The notes under the pieces are model-generated. The model was not told the DNA's origin and made no database searches. It was given only the letters and a program-made list of their open reading frames with translations. The position numbers and the translations under genes are program-made. From positions 6,714,495 through 6,778,494 of the forward strand of contig CM034133.1 of the NCBI GenBank assembly GCA_019914995.1: a stretch of DNA of 64,000 nucleotides. Direction: 5' to 3'. Position 1 is the stretch's first letter. Each line of letters opens with the position of its first letter. Source of the DNA: Acanthochlamys bracteata. Taxonomy: Eukaryota; Streptophyta; Magnoliopsida; Pandanales; Velloziaceae. Shown one piece after another: positions 55,140-64,000 of this stretch.

Positions 55140-56850
55140 ATTATCATTCTATTATTCAAAAGAAGAATAAGAACAAACATGTTAAGAAACAAGCATCGTC
55201 AAGTTATTCAAGACAATATAAAGATTCTCTTATAGCTACCTATTAGAGTGAAATACTGTCACACACTAACAAAGAGTAATTTACATGAAATCCTAAAGAT
55301 AGAACATAACTTCTTGCATAAATAACAACCAAAACTACAATGGTGACATGAAACAAAACAAAATCAAAATCAACAAATTTTATCAACAAGTCTAACTCAG
55401 AAATCTTATAAGTAAATCTAAGAAAAATGAAATGGAATCGAAGCAAAATCAAAAGAATCTAAGAAGAAATCGAAGAAAAGATTAGGCAAAATTGGACGAA
55501 ATCTTATGAAAACATTAAAAAATCCGACGTAATCAAAGAAATCACATCATCCGAAAAATTGAAATCAACGGAAATCAAACGATATTGAAATGAGATGAGT
55601 GCAAGAGCAGTGAAAACGAAATTGAAACTAAAATCCAGAATTTACCTTGATCGACAGCAGCGAGATGGCAAGCGGCGAGGAGTGGTGTGGCAAGAACAGA
55701 TGCGCGGACTGGCGAGTGAGAAAGGAGTATAAGAAATGAGATGAATTCCGTTTAATCTAATACATCATGTAAATACAATGACATAGTTTTGGGTAAGATG
55801 GGAACTTCAAATTTTTAACGGTAACAAGATTACTCATCTTCCAAGTTATGCCCCACATTGGTGTGTAATGAATTACAGATTAATGATGATTAGTGTGGAG
55901 AAGTTTTACTCCCCATTAATCTTATGAATTCGCTACCAAACTAGAGTAATTGAGTGTAATCAGTTCACTTACTCTTCTTTGCTCCACATTACTCTGAATC
56001 CAAACACGATATAAAGACGTCAGGATTTTGTCTGCCTCAATATTGAATTCCCACAGCTCATTTAGTAAATTTGACTAAAATTAAGACATGATGTATGAGA
56101 TCATTTAAAATAATTTTAAAAAAATTATTTATTTTTAAAACTAAATCTATTTTTTGTTATAAAAAATAATATATATATATATATATAAAGAAAATTATTT
56201 TCAAAAGTACTATTAAATAGAGGTGTAAAAACAGACAGTAGAAATTTGGCTTACTGAAGTCTAAATTTTGACGCGTTGGTCAGCCAGTTAGCATATTATA
56301 TTTATTTTTTTAAAAATTAAAATTAAAATAATAAAAATTTTAAAAATAATTTAACAATTATTATTAAAAATAAATAATTTATAACTATTATTAAAAATTA
56401 TTTATTTTTTTGACCTGATCAACGGTCAATATTAACCGGTCAATAGAATAGTATCGGGAGGAGGGCGGGCGGCAAGCAAAGAATCTGCTGCGTCTCCGGC
56501 GGCTGGCGGGTTCTCGCTATTTATTCACCGACCGATCGGGTCTAAGCTCGGCCCGGCCCGTTTGGCCCTACCTATTTGTGCATCTCTACTACTAAAAGCT
56601 CAAATTCTATAAATGGTATCTTGTTATGATGACTATGCATAGCCGGAAATTTGTACGTTACGTGATTCCTAGCCAACTCTGAGACCAGCTTTGTCGCAAT
56701 TATTGTTGTTCTTTGGAGTTGATTTTTAAGCCAAACTAAAATTTGTATTAGATGGGGCATCGATGGGCAAAGCAAATGACAACTATGTAATTCCTGCTGT
56801 TGGTCGTCTTTATAAATGGCATTGTCCATGGTCTAATGAATTTATATTTC
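55140..56850. other. Intergenic DNA, no gene recognised
   Basis: AT-rich except a GC-rich block at 56.45-56.57 kb. The segment 55.74-56.01 kb has MITE-like character (ends with CTGAATCCAAACACGATAT), but I could not pair its ends. Confidence 0.4.
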
Positions 56851-57147
56851 TAGGACGTTTCAAATATCCGTAACTGAGTTTTGTGAAAGTGAAAAGTAGA
56901 AATAGAGTTTGTTGAAAATTTTTTTGAAAGTAGAGTTCAGTATTTGTGTTTCAATAGTTTTTGGAAGTGAGTTGAAAATTGAAAAATAGAATTGCATTGG
57001 GAGGTATGCAAATAAAAAAGTTAGAACTAGAGTTTCGAATGTGGAAATGGAGTTCTGAGTTCCTTATGTAAATGAAATATATGAACTGTTCGAACTCCAA
57101 ATCTGACCGGAAAAAGTGGAGTTATGAGCGTTTGAAACATGCCCTTA
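56851..57147. mobile_element. MITE-like element with 35-bp imperfect TIRs
   Basis: About 297 bp. Left end TAGGACGTTTCAAATATCCG then TAACT; the right end, reverse-complemented, TAAGGGCATGTTTCAAACGC then TCATAACT. No coding capacity. The flanks resemble CTA and TTA, which could be a decayed TWA target duplication as in PIF/Harbinger MITEs, but this is uncertain. Confidence 0.6.
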
Positions 57148-57643
57148 CTAATCAACATAAGGTATTTTGGTAGACTCTCTATTTAATAGGATAAACCATC
57201 TAGTTTAACTTAATTAACTCAATCTCGCAACTCAGTCAAATGTAGTTTTTTTAAAAATTGAACATAAATCCCTCTTTCAAACTCAATAAATCTAACTAAT
57301 CTAGAAAAAGAAATAATGCAACTAAAGGAAAAAGCTAATGATCACAAATATTATTACCAGCGATAAAGGTTACGTTGATGCACGTTTAAGGTCCTTATTG
57401 TATAATCTTTAAAATCAGAGTATTACAAATTTAGTGTTATTAGCTAAAGGAATATTTATATTCATACACTAAGAATGTCTTGTAAGGACAAAAAGAATGA
57501 TTGCTAAAAGTAGAAAATGGTATCTAATGATATTAGCGACCAAAACTACTCTGTCGCAAATGCAATCACAAAGACATGAACAAGCATATCTTAAATGATC
57601 AAACTATAAAATGGTCTCTAATACAATCATTCGTGACCAAATC

Positions 57644-58195
57644 TGTTAGATAAACTTACAAGTTTAACTTAAGAGGGGAGGAGTGAATTGGGTTGATAAT
57701 TAAAGATTTTGGCAAACAGAACTTCTTACAGCTAGAAAATATGTAGCTGGTTATATGCATGATAATTCTTGCTGAATGAATGGCAGTGATCAAAATCACA
57801 CAAAACAAATTTAACTGTAATAGGAATAACACAAAGGATTTACGTGGTTCAACAAAAACCTCTGTGTCTACATCCGCGACTGATGTATGACAAGAGTTGT
57901 AAATTCATTACTTTAAACAAGCTACACTCATCAAACGCAAAGTGCTTTATAAAGCACAGTTGCCGCCCTTAAGATTTTCTTAGCTAAGACAAACCTTCAC
58001 AACGTACTGGACACATGTCCTTCTATCTGGACAGTTATAGCTTTGTTACAAAGTTAGTAAATACCTACTAGGCTATTATCGAACTTCCTCGACAAGTGCT
58101 CCAAACACTTATCCCTTATGTTTGTTCAAAATGAGTTATCCACTACAAGTATGAACTTAAAGTAAGTAAAATGAGATAATCTAAAAAGTACTGCT
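57644..58195 (-). mobile_element. Inverted Sirevirus-type LTR fragment
   Basis: The plus strand begins TGTTAGATAAACTTACAAG, then AAGAGGGGAGGAGTGAATTG, the reverse complement of the end of a Sirevirus LTR (compare the LTR end at 54.3-54.388 kb). It continues with TTTACGTGGTTCAACAAAAA and CCTCTGTGTCTACATCCGCG, phrases usual in such LTRs. Only one end is recognisable, and no internal region is attached. Likely a broken or solo LTR of a different family than the element at 45-54 kb. Confidence 0.65.
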
Positions 58196-58249
58196 GGCAA
58201 ATTATATTTCAAAAGTTACTACTACAATAAACAGCTTCCTCGAGTGGCA

Positions 58250-58620
58250 ATATCAATCGACAACCTATCAGTTTTCGTCGGCAAAGTAAATTAACGACTG
58301 ACACAAGTGCAGTAGGCAAAACGTCGACAAACCATGATCGGTAAACAGTTTGCCAACCGAGTCTAGTAATTAGTCGGCATTACGTAGTAAATTACCAACT
58401 GAATAGTTTATAGTCGGTAAATACCGACTACATATTTAGTCGATATTTACCGGCTACTTTTGTAGTCAGTAAACACCGACTGAGTATTTAGTCGGTAAAT
58501 AACGACAAAACTTTCAGTCGGTAAATATCAACTACTCTTTTAGTCGAGTATCGACGTTGAGGTAGTCGGCAATTGAGTAGTGTACTCAGTCGGTAGGACT
58601 GAGTGCTTATGCAATCGACA
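58250..58620. repeat. CACTA subterminal repeat array
   Basis: At least nine short motifs in both orientations, built on TAGTCGGTAAATACCGAC and variants (AGTCGGCATTACG, GTCGATATTTACCGGC, AGTCAGTAAACACCGACT). Such arrays near the ends of CACTA elements bind the TNPA protein. Confidence 0.8.
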
Positions 58621-58799
58621 ATTACACAGCAACTGGTCTGTTGTTTCTAATTTTATTAGCGTATACACAGCACTGATCAATCTAACCAAAATCATTTGTA
58701 TTCACATCACTCAACACTTCAAAGTGTATACACAACTCTACTGTCCATTCACCACAAACGTTCAACACGCAAACAGATGAAAAGAAAACTTTAAATTTT

Positions 58800-59734
58800 C
58801 ATATTCCTCAAATCATCTCATATATTAATTGAAGATGAATAAAGAAAAGCTTGGTCTCTCTTACAACGAAGCACCCTAGCTAGCTATTTGAAACACCATC
58901 CCTGCTACAAACAAAGCAAGTAATTTTATTATAAAACATAGAGCAAAAAATATATATGTTTTGAAATCATCAATCCTAAACTTAAACATGCATTAATAGA
59001 GCCAATTTCTATATGGATTGAATTCATAATATATGCTTGTAGCAGCATATAGATGTCACATTAAAAACATTACATGCATATAGTGGAAGTTTAGAAAACT
59101 AACAACTATTTTCCATGATGGTTCGTTCTCGCTCTATATATAAAACAATATAGCCAACTAAACTAGTTCAAACTTCAGATATATATTTCACTCTTAAAAA
59201 GTAAACACTTCGTTAGTAAGAAAGAACATATAAATGGCCATCAGTAAGCTAGAGATAATACTATTACAAATTTATTACATAAGATTACCTACGCATGTAC
59301 ATATGCTGCAACTACATCTACTAGATCAAACATTAATGCCATATTGGCTAACTAATTCTTTTGCTGCCACAAATAACTTTAGAAAATTGGTATGCACTTT
59401 AGAATATTTAAACAGAAGAGCATAAGTTTAGATGCATGGGCAAGCAGCAACAGAGTTGTTGTAAAACTTGGAAAACTAACAGCACATAGTGGTGGTTTCT
59501 ATTTAAACTTTGTGAAAGTATAACTACTTCAAAACTATTGGTGCAAAGTAAATTTGTAAAATAAAACTAATAATGATCAAACATTAATTAGCCAACAAAA
59601 AGTTTAATAAAAATAATTAAGCTAAATGAACTAAATTTAGCTAAGCAATAAATATATCTTTTCTCTAGCTAAAATAAAGTAAAACTAATAAATAATAAGA
59701 AACACATAATGAACTTACTGTATAGGTGGTCTAG
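58800..59734. other. CACTA interior, no gene recognised
   Basis: AT-rich DNA between the subterminal array and the TNPA-like remnant. Presumably introns and 3' untranslated region of the element. Confidence 0.4.
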
Positions 59735-60600
59735 TAGCATTTGTAAGTTTTCTGAACATCTCTATGAGAAATGATACTTTTTCTTCATTTTCACGGAGGT
59801 TTTGTCTAGTCTTAAGCTGTTGATTTTGTTGCTTCTTAAGCTTAGATTGTTGCTTCTGAAGCTCAGCCTGTTGTCTTTCATTTTTTTTTTAGAGTTACAA
59901 TTTGGTATTTCGAAATTGAATTCTCATATGTCTGGGTAGAGGAACCAACAGAACAGGTGCTAGGTAACTTAGGTCCACTCCCACATTCACGAATATACGC
60001 GCATGCTTTCCTAAGTACTGATAGGCATATCTCTTTATCATCGACGACGTTCCCCTCCTCTTGAGACTTGGTCTACATCTCTACCATTTGGTACTGTATT
60101 TCATTTAAAACAAAACATCATAGCATACTATAAACCTTAACTCTTAAGGTTAATCGCTAAAAATTTGTATAGAAAGGACATAACTTACATAATTCAATTG
60201 CGACTCCTCTGATATCCAACTGCCTTTCTTTTCTTTTGCATTTGAAATATGTGTCTCTTTACACGAATAGATACAATTGGCATTCTACAAATTGTTAAGA
60301 GAATCAATACAAGTTAATTGGTTAGAGTCCTATAGTCTTTGTTCTATTAATGCAATTAACTAGAAAACTATAAGAAAAATATCTTCTTTCGTTGTATTGC
60401 TGCAAAAGTGCGTGAAGTTGCTGTGTGCTCACTATTACTCTTTGAACGAGCAGCTTTTGCTTTTTCTAATTTTCTCTGCATATAACCAATGATAAGTGTA
60501 TTATCCATATATGAGATAAAAAAATGTAGGAAAAATTTAGACAAACGAATCTTACGATCCATTCTAGTGAATCAAATTGATCACATAGCCAGATCCATGC
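59735..60600 (-). pseudogene. TNPA-like CACTA accessory protein remnant
   Basis: On the minus strand, 60600-60368 reads ARSKSNSEHTATSRTFAAIQ after a CDQFDSLEW-like segment, the plant-transposase (Ptta/En/Spm) motif of CACTA accessory proteins. Near 60.0 kb comes a KACAYIREC-like piece. Near 59.85-59.74 kb is a strongly predicted coiled coil, ELQKQQSKLKKQQNQQLK, ending with RPPIQ and a stop. Several exons with degraded borders. Confidence 0.6.
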
Positions 60601-61508
60601 TTCACGTCGAGCTACTTAATGGGTGAGGTCCTTATAAGAGTTTGCTCGAGCCCTGTCTCCGCTACGAACACTCCTAAAGTGGTCATGGCACTCATAACGC
60701 TAATCTTTATATCTCTCAAAACCAGTATTATGTTAAGATCACAAGATCAGCCAAATCTAACTTAAACTTGTCCTACGATAATAAAAAAAATGTTAGCAAC
60801 TGCCAAACCTTAATAAAGTAGATTATGCCAGCTTTAAAATATTTACTGCCATCATGGAATAAATCTAATTCTTAATAGATTGATCAATTTTACTCTAATG
60901 TTTAGTATTTTTTACAGGAGCATAAATACGACTCAGATATGCTATCTCACTTGCAAACCAACTTACGTTTAATATATTTTTCTTATTTCTCATTATATAC
61001 ATTTCCAAGTCACTACCTCTATTGCTCGCTCGCGGACGTTGCGTTTGTGTGTCAACATACCCTATTTAGAGGACAACTATGAGATGCAATAATTAGTAAA
61101 TGACGAATTTATTTTTGTAAAAAAGCTTACCGCTATAGAGTCATTAGGATCTTGAGTCTCCAAATCAGTAATATTCTGGGTTAATTGTAATGACAATCAT
61201 CTTCTACTAGATTGTGCCAGCACCATAAAGATAATATAAAAAAAAGCAGCACCTATATACAAAGTTCTATAAAAAAAATGAGACTTAAAATTAAATACAA
61301 GCAAATACTTGTATAAGGTTGAGTTTAATCTCACATATGACTTATAATTCAATTGCAATCATCATCACTATAGTTACACTCGTCCGAACTTTTGTTTACA
61401 TTTTGATCATCACTAGATGAATGCCTTCTTGGTTGTTCAAAACCTAAATCACTTCATGATCAAGTTCAACTATCTTATTTAGATGATCTATTTTCTATAC
61501 TATCATCT

Positions 61509-62018
61509 TCATTTCTTAAACGAACATTCCACTTCTTGATAGGCATCATTATCTACGATGAATGCTTCTTCATCAACATGTGTGTCTCCTTCATCTTCGC
61601 CCCATCCAAACAACGAGGGATGATATAAATGTCGAACTGTGATTGTTGTGCAACAATCCAACACGAACGGCTCATTTTGACACCATTTCTTGGTAATGTT
61701 GATGCTAGTAAAGTCATCATCATTCCTGATGGGTTTTTTGTGCTCCAAATCAAACCATTCACATTTGAATAGAAAAACTTGACTGCCCTTAGGATATGTC
61801 AAACTCAAGGCTTCATTCAAAATACCATAAAATTTTGAAATTTGATCTTTATGATCACCTTGCACACAAATTTCACTATTTTGAGTCAACAAACAATACT
61901 CGCATTTGTTTGTTAAAAATTTCACTCCGTTGACAATGCATCTAGAATACCTAATTGCACGTTTATCTAGACCAAGGGCTAGCGAATACATATCATCTGC
62001 AACTTCTTGCGTAGTCAC
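61509..62018 (-). pseudogene. CACTA TNP2 DUF4216 region
   Basis: 169 open codons: DDMYSLALGLDKRAIRYSRC, IVNGVKFLTNKCEYCLLTQN, KFYGILNEALSLTYPKGSQV, FLFKCEWFDL and ITKKWCQNEPFVLDCCTT. This is the DUF4216 module near the C-terminus of TNP2-type CACTA transposases. It is open, but the first Met is internal to the original exon and the catalytic part upstream is degraded. Confidence 0.75.
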
Positions 62019-62689
62019 ATAGACATGTCTTATCTATAATAAGAATATATAACAAATAAGTATTGTTAAAGTGTAATGGCTTTTAAATAAAATCTAATGT
62101 CAACTAATTAAGGTATACTATTTCATACTCAATTTTTTAACAACGTAGGAAACACATCTCTTTGCCTTGATTCCAAATTAAATGGACTCTCCATTTTGAG
62201 GAGCTCCTCATGTTCACTGTAATTATAAGTTATGCTTAGTAAGCGTTAAAAAATATTGTGTTTTTAAAATTCTAAATACTTACCTGAGATACGAAACAAC
62301 TTCGTCATAATTATTTAAAACAAACCAACGTGCTAAACTGTATTCCTTATCTGTGAAGAGAATTTGGTGTGCCTTACCCAACGATCGGACTTTATGAGAA
62401 AATACATATAATGTTGTATCAATATGTTGCTTTCCATCTTTATATCGTTCTTATCAATTGAATCTAGTCTCCAACCCTTACAAGTATCTAGAGCAAAAAA
62501 TTAGACACTCATTCATTGTATAAGATTATGTTATAGAACCTTCTAGACGTGCTCTATTACGAATAGACGTCTTAAACGTACCAATAGCCCTACATGTATG
62601 GATGAAATAAAGAAAAAATTAGAAGATCCAATAGAAAAATTAAATGAGAACTTTGAGATTCCTATAATAAAATTTCACATCTTTATAGG

Positions 62690-63090
62690 ATACATCCATC
62701 TATAATGAACATGACCTTCCTTGATGGCTTATTACGACAAGTGCATAGCTAAATGTACCATGATGTCAAAAAATGCCGGAGAAAATTCATCTCGAGCTTG
62801 CAAAAGTAATCACAATGTTTTGTGGCAACTCTTTCAATGCATCCAGCCTTAAAGTCTTTGCACATAATTGTCTAAAAATTTTTCCCAATTCACTAATTAC
62901 TTTCACCACTTATTTCTTGAGATACCCACGAAAATAAATAGGCAATAAGCGCTGCAACAGAACATGATTATCATGACTCTTCAACCCTTATATTTTCCCA
63001 CCCATCATATTTACACACCTCAAAATATTTGCAGCATATTCATCAGGAAATCTTACAGATTGAAGAAACTCATAAAATTTCTTTCTTAAT
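62690..63090 (-). pseudogene. CACTA TNP2 DUF4218 region
   Basis: The minus strand reads FYEFLQSVRFPDEYAANILR, CVNMMGGKI then a stop, GLKSHDNHVLLQRLLPIYFR and KIFRQLCAKTLRLDALKELP, closely following the DUF4218 block of TNP2 transposases. Stops and at least one slip are present. The upstream catalytic domain should lie to the right of 63.1 kb but is absent. Confidence 0.75.
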
Positions 63091-63559
63091 GTGATAATGT
63101 GTACACTGCAATCTATTTATCCCACTTATTTGTATCTAATTTCTTTATATGCAACTAAAATCGTATGGCTTGAATGTTTCTTTTGTTATACTTTAATGTT
63201 TACAGACGACAATCTTATACGTCAAGTGTCTTTAACATTTATATTAATTATGTGCTTATGAGAAACTTCTGCGCGCAGGGAGAAGAAACAAAACAAGAGG
63301 ATTCCACATGCAAGCGTGAGATAAGTTTGGAAAATCCCTCAGAGTATTATATATTTTGTTATCCACTCAAAACTCGTACTACTAACGTGAAGTATATTCT
63401 GTAATTTTTATTTAGCAGTAGCATAACGAAAGGGACGTCGACCGGAACACGCAACATTTCTCGCTTATGCTATTGTTTTGTCTCAAGTTTAAAGCTGAGA
63501 AATTAAAAATTCACCACAGTTGCTGGTGCTGGTAAGAGAGCAAATTGTAATCGAGACAA

Positions 63560-63751
63560 ATGGGAACGCCTAAGACATCACACAAGCCGTGCCTGTATCG
63601 ATTCCTTGATGATGTCGGTGGAGCATTTGGTATGGGGGGAGTGAGTGGCTCGACTTTCACTTCATCAAAGGCAATTGTGGTGATCAACCCGATGGGTCGA
63701 TCGGTAATGATTCTTGTCTCGATTATGGTTACTATGACGGTATATCTATAA
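63560..63751 (+). pseudogene. TIM17 fragment, frameshifted
   Basis: Starts MGTPKTSHKPCLYRFLDDVG and GAFGMGGVSGS, the N-terminus of TIM17, the channel subunit of the TIM23 complex that imports proteins across the mitochondrial inner membrane. After SGS the frame is shifted by one base: the next frame reads FHFIKG, as in the family. Similarity fades after about 45 codons, so the piece is also truncated. Preceded by a leader-like segment. It lies next to the broken end of the CACTA relic. Confidence 0.7.
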
Positions 63752-64000
63752 CTATTTGTTGATAAAGTATTTTATGCTCAACTTTCTTGTTGAGCTGGTG
63801 ACGACTGAGAGGAATATGCTATGGACCAATGGACAACAACCGAGTAGAAATTTTGAATTAAAAGAAGAGATCATAGAGATCAGAAGCATTAAATGCATCA
63901 CAACAATGTAGAAAGCACCGCTACAATTCTGTATTAAAATGATACTTTATATTCATATGGTTATATATGCTAAGATTAATCGATGTTTGAAGTATTCCAC
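63752..64000. other. Window end, no gene recognised
   Basis: AT-rich; no similarity to TIM17 or the CACTA element seen. Confidence 0.4.

Larger units (their letters stand above)
58220..63100 (-). mobile_element. CACTA (EnSpm) transposon relic
   Basis: A decayed TACTACAATAA end (CACTACAAGAA type) at about 58220 is followed by a dense subterminal array of AGTCGGTAAATACCGACT-type motifs (58.25-58.62 kb). Then, on the minus strand, come coding remains of both CACTA genes: a TNPA-like coiled-coil/plant transposase frame (60.6-59.7 kb) and TNP2-type transposase remains with the DUF4216 region (62018-61509) and DUF4218 region (63090-62690). The right terminus and the catalytic N-terminal part (Transposase_21) are not seen. 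Confidence 0.75.

Noticed and set aside
58250-58620. CRISPR-like or satellite array
   Set aside because: The repeated motifs have irregular spacing and both orientations and lie beside a CACTA terminus, so they are subterminal transposon motifs.
1-64000. tRNA and rRNA genes
   Set aside because: I looked for T-loop GGTTCGA-type boxes and conserved rRNA cores and saw none in a convincing context. The tRNA-Met matches are primer-binding sites of retroelements.

Overview
This is flowering-plant nuclear DNA: AT-rich, with introns, and dominated by nested transposable elements of typical plant families (Ty3/gypsy, Ty1/copia including a Sirevirus-type element, LINE, PIF/Harbinger, CACTA, MITE-like repeats) plus a relic resembling an integrated caulimovirid. 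The host genes seen are plant families: an HGSNAT-type membrane acetyltransferase, a heavy-metal-associated (HIPP) protein, an LRK10L receptor kinase, an SRC2-like C2 protein and TIM17. I cannot place the species or decide monocot versus dicot.

Layout. 1-2.1 kb: no gene seen. 2.1-7.5 kb: heavily decayed minus-strand Ty3/gypsy relic with a diverged direct-repeat pair that may be its LTRs. 7.6-11.9 kb: decayed minus-strand Ty1/copia element with about 150-bp LTRs. 12.5-14.5 kb: the last five exons of a plus-strand HGSNAT-like gene. 15.3-20.1 kb: young, TSD-flanked but internally deleted minus-strand Ty3/gypsy element. 20.4-24.2 kb: minus-strand HIPP gene, broken, with a 2.5-kb intron that holds a broken LRK10L kinase fragment. 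27.0-27.9 kb: LINE reverse-transcriptase relic. 30.9-34.4 kb: three copies of a MITE-like repeat around a pararetrovirus-like relic. 35.0-35.9 kb: intact single-exon SRC2-like gene, the clearest functional gene here. 38.3-40.2 kb: decayed PIF/Harbinger pair (Myb/SANT-like accessory plus DDE transposase). 45.0-54.4 kb: Sirevirus-type copia element with perfect TSD and an internal tandem duplication of the reverse transcriptase. 57.6-58.2 kb: inverted LTR fragment of a related Sirevirus. 58.2-63.1 kb: decayed CACTA element. 63.6 kb: frameshifted TIM17 fragment.

Functionally the window is a gene-poor, transposon-rich stretch. Only the SRC2-like gene is complete and undamaged; the HGSNAT-like gene is undamaged where visible but lacks its 5' part in the window. 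No set of genes here forms a pathway. The most informative features are structural: a deletion derivative that still moved, a duplicated RT inside a TSD-flanked element, kinase gene fragments lodged in a dying gene's intron, and opposed pieces of a pararetrovirus-like relic.
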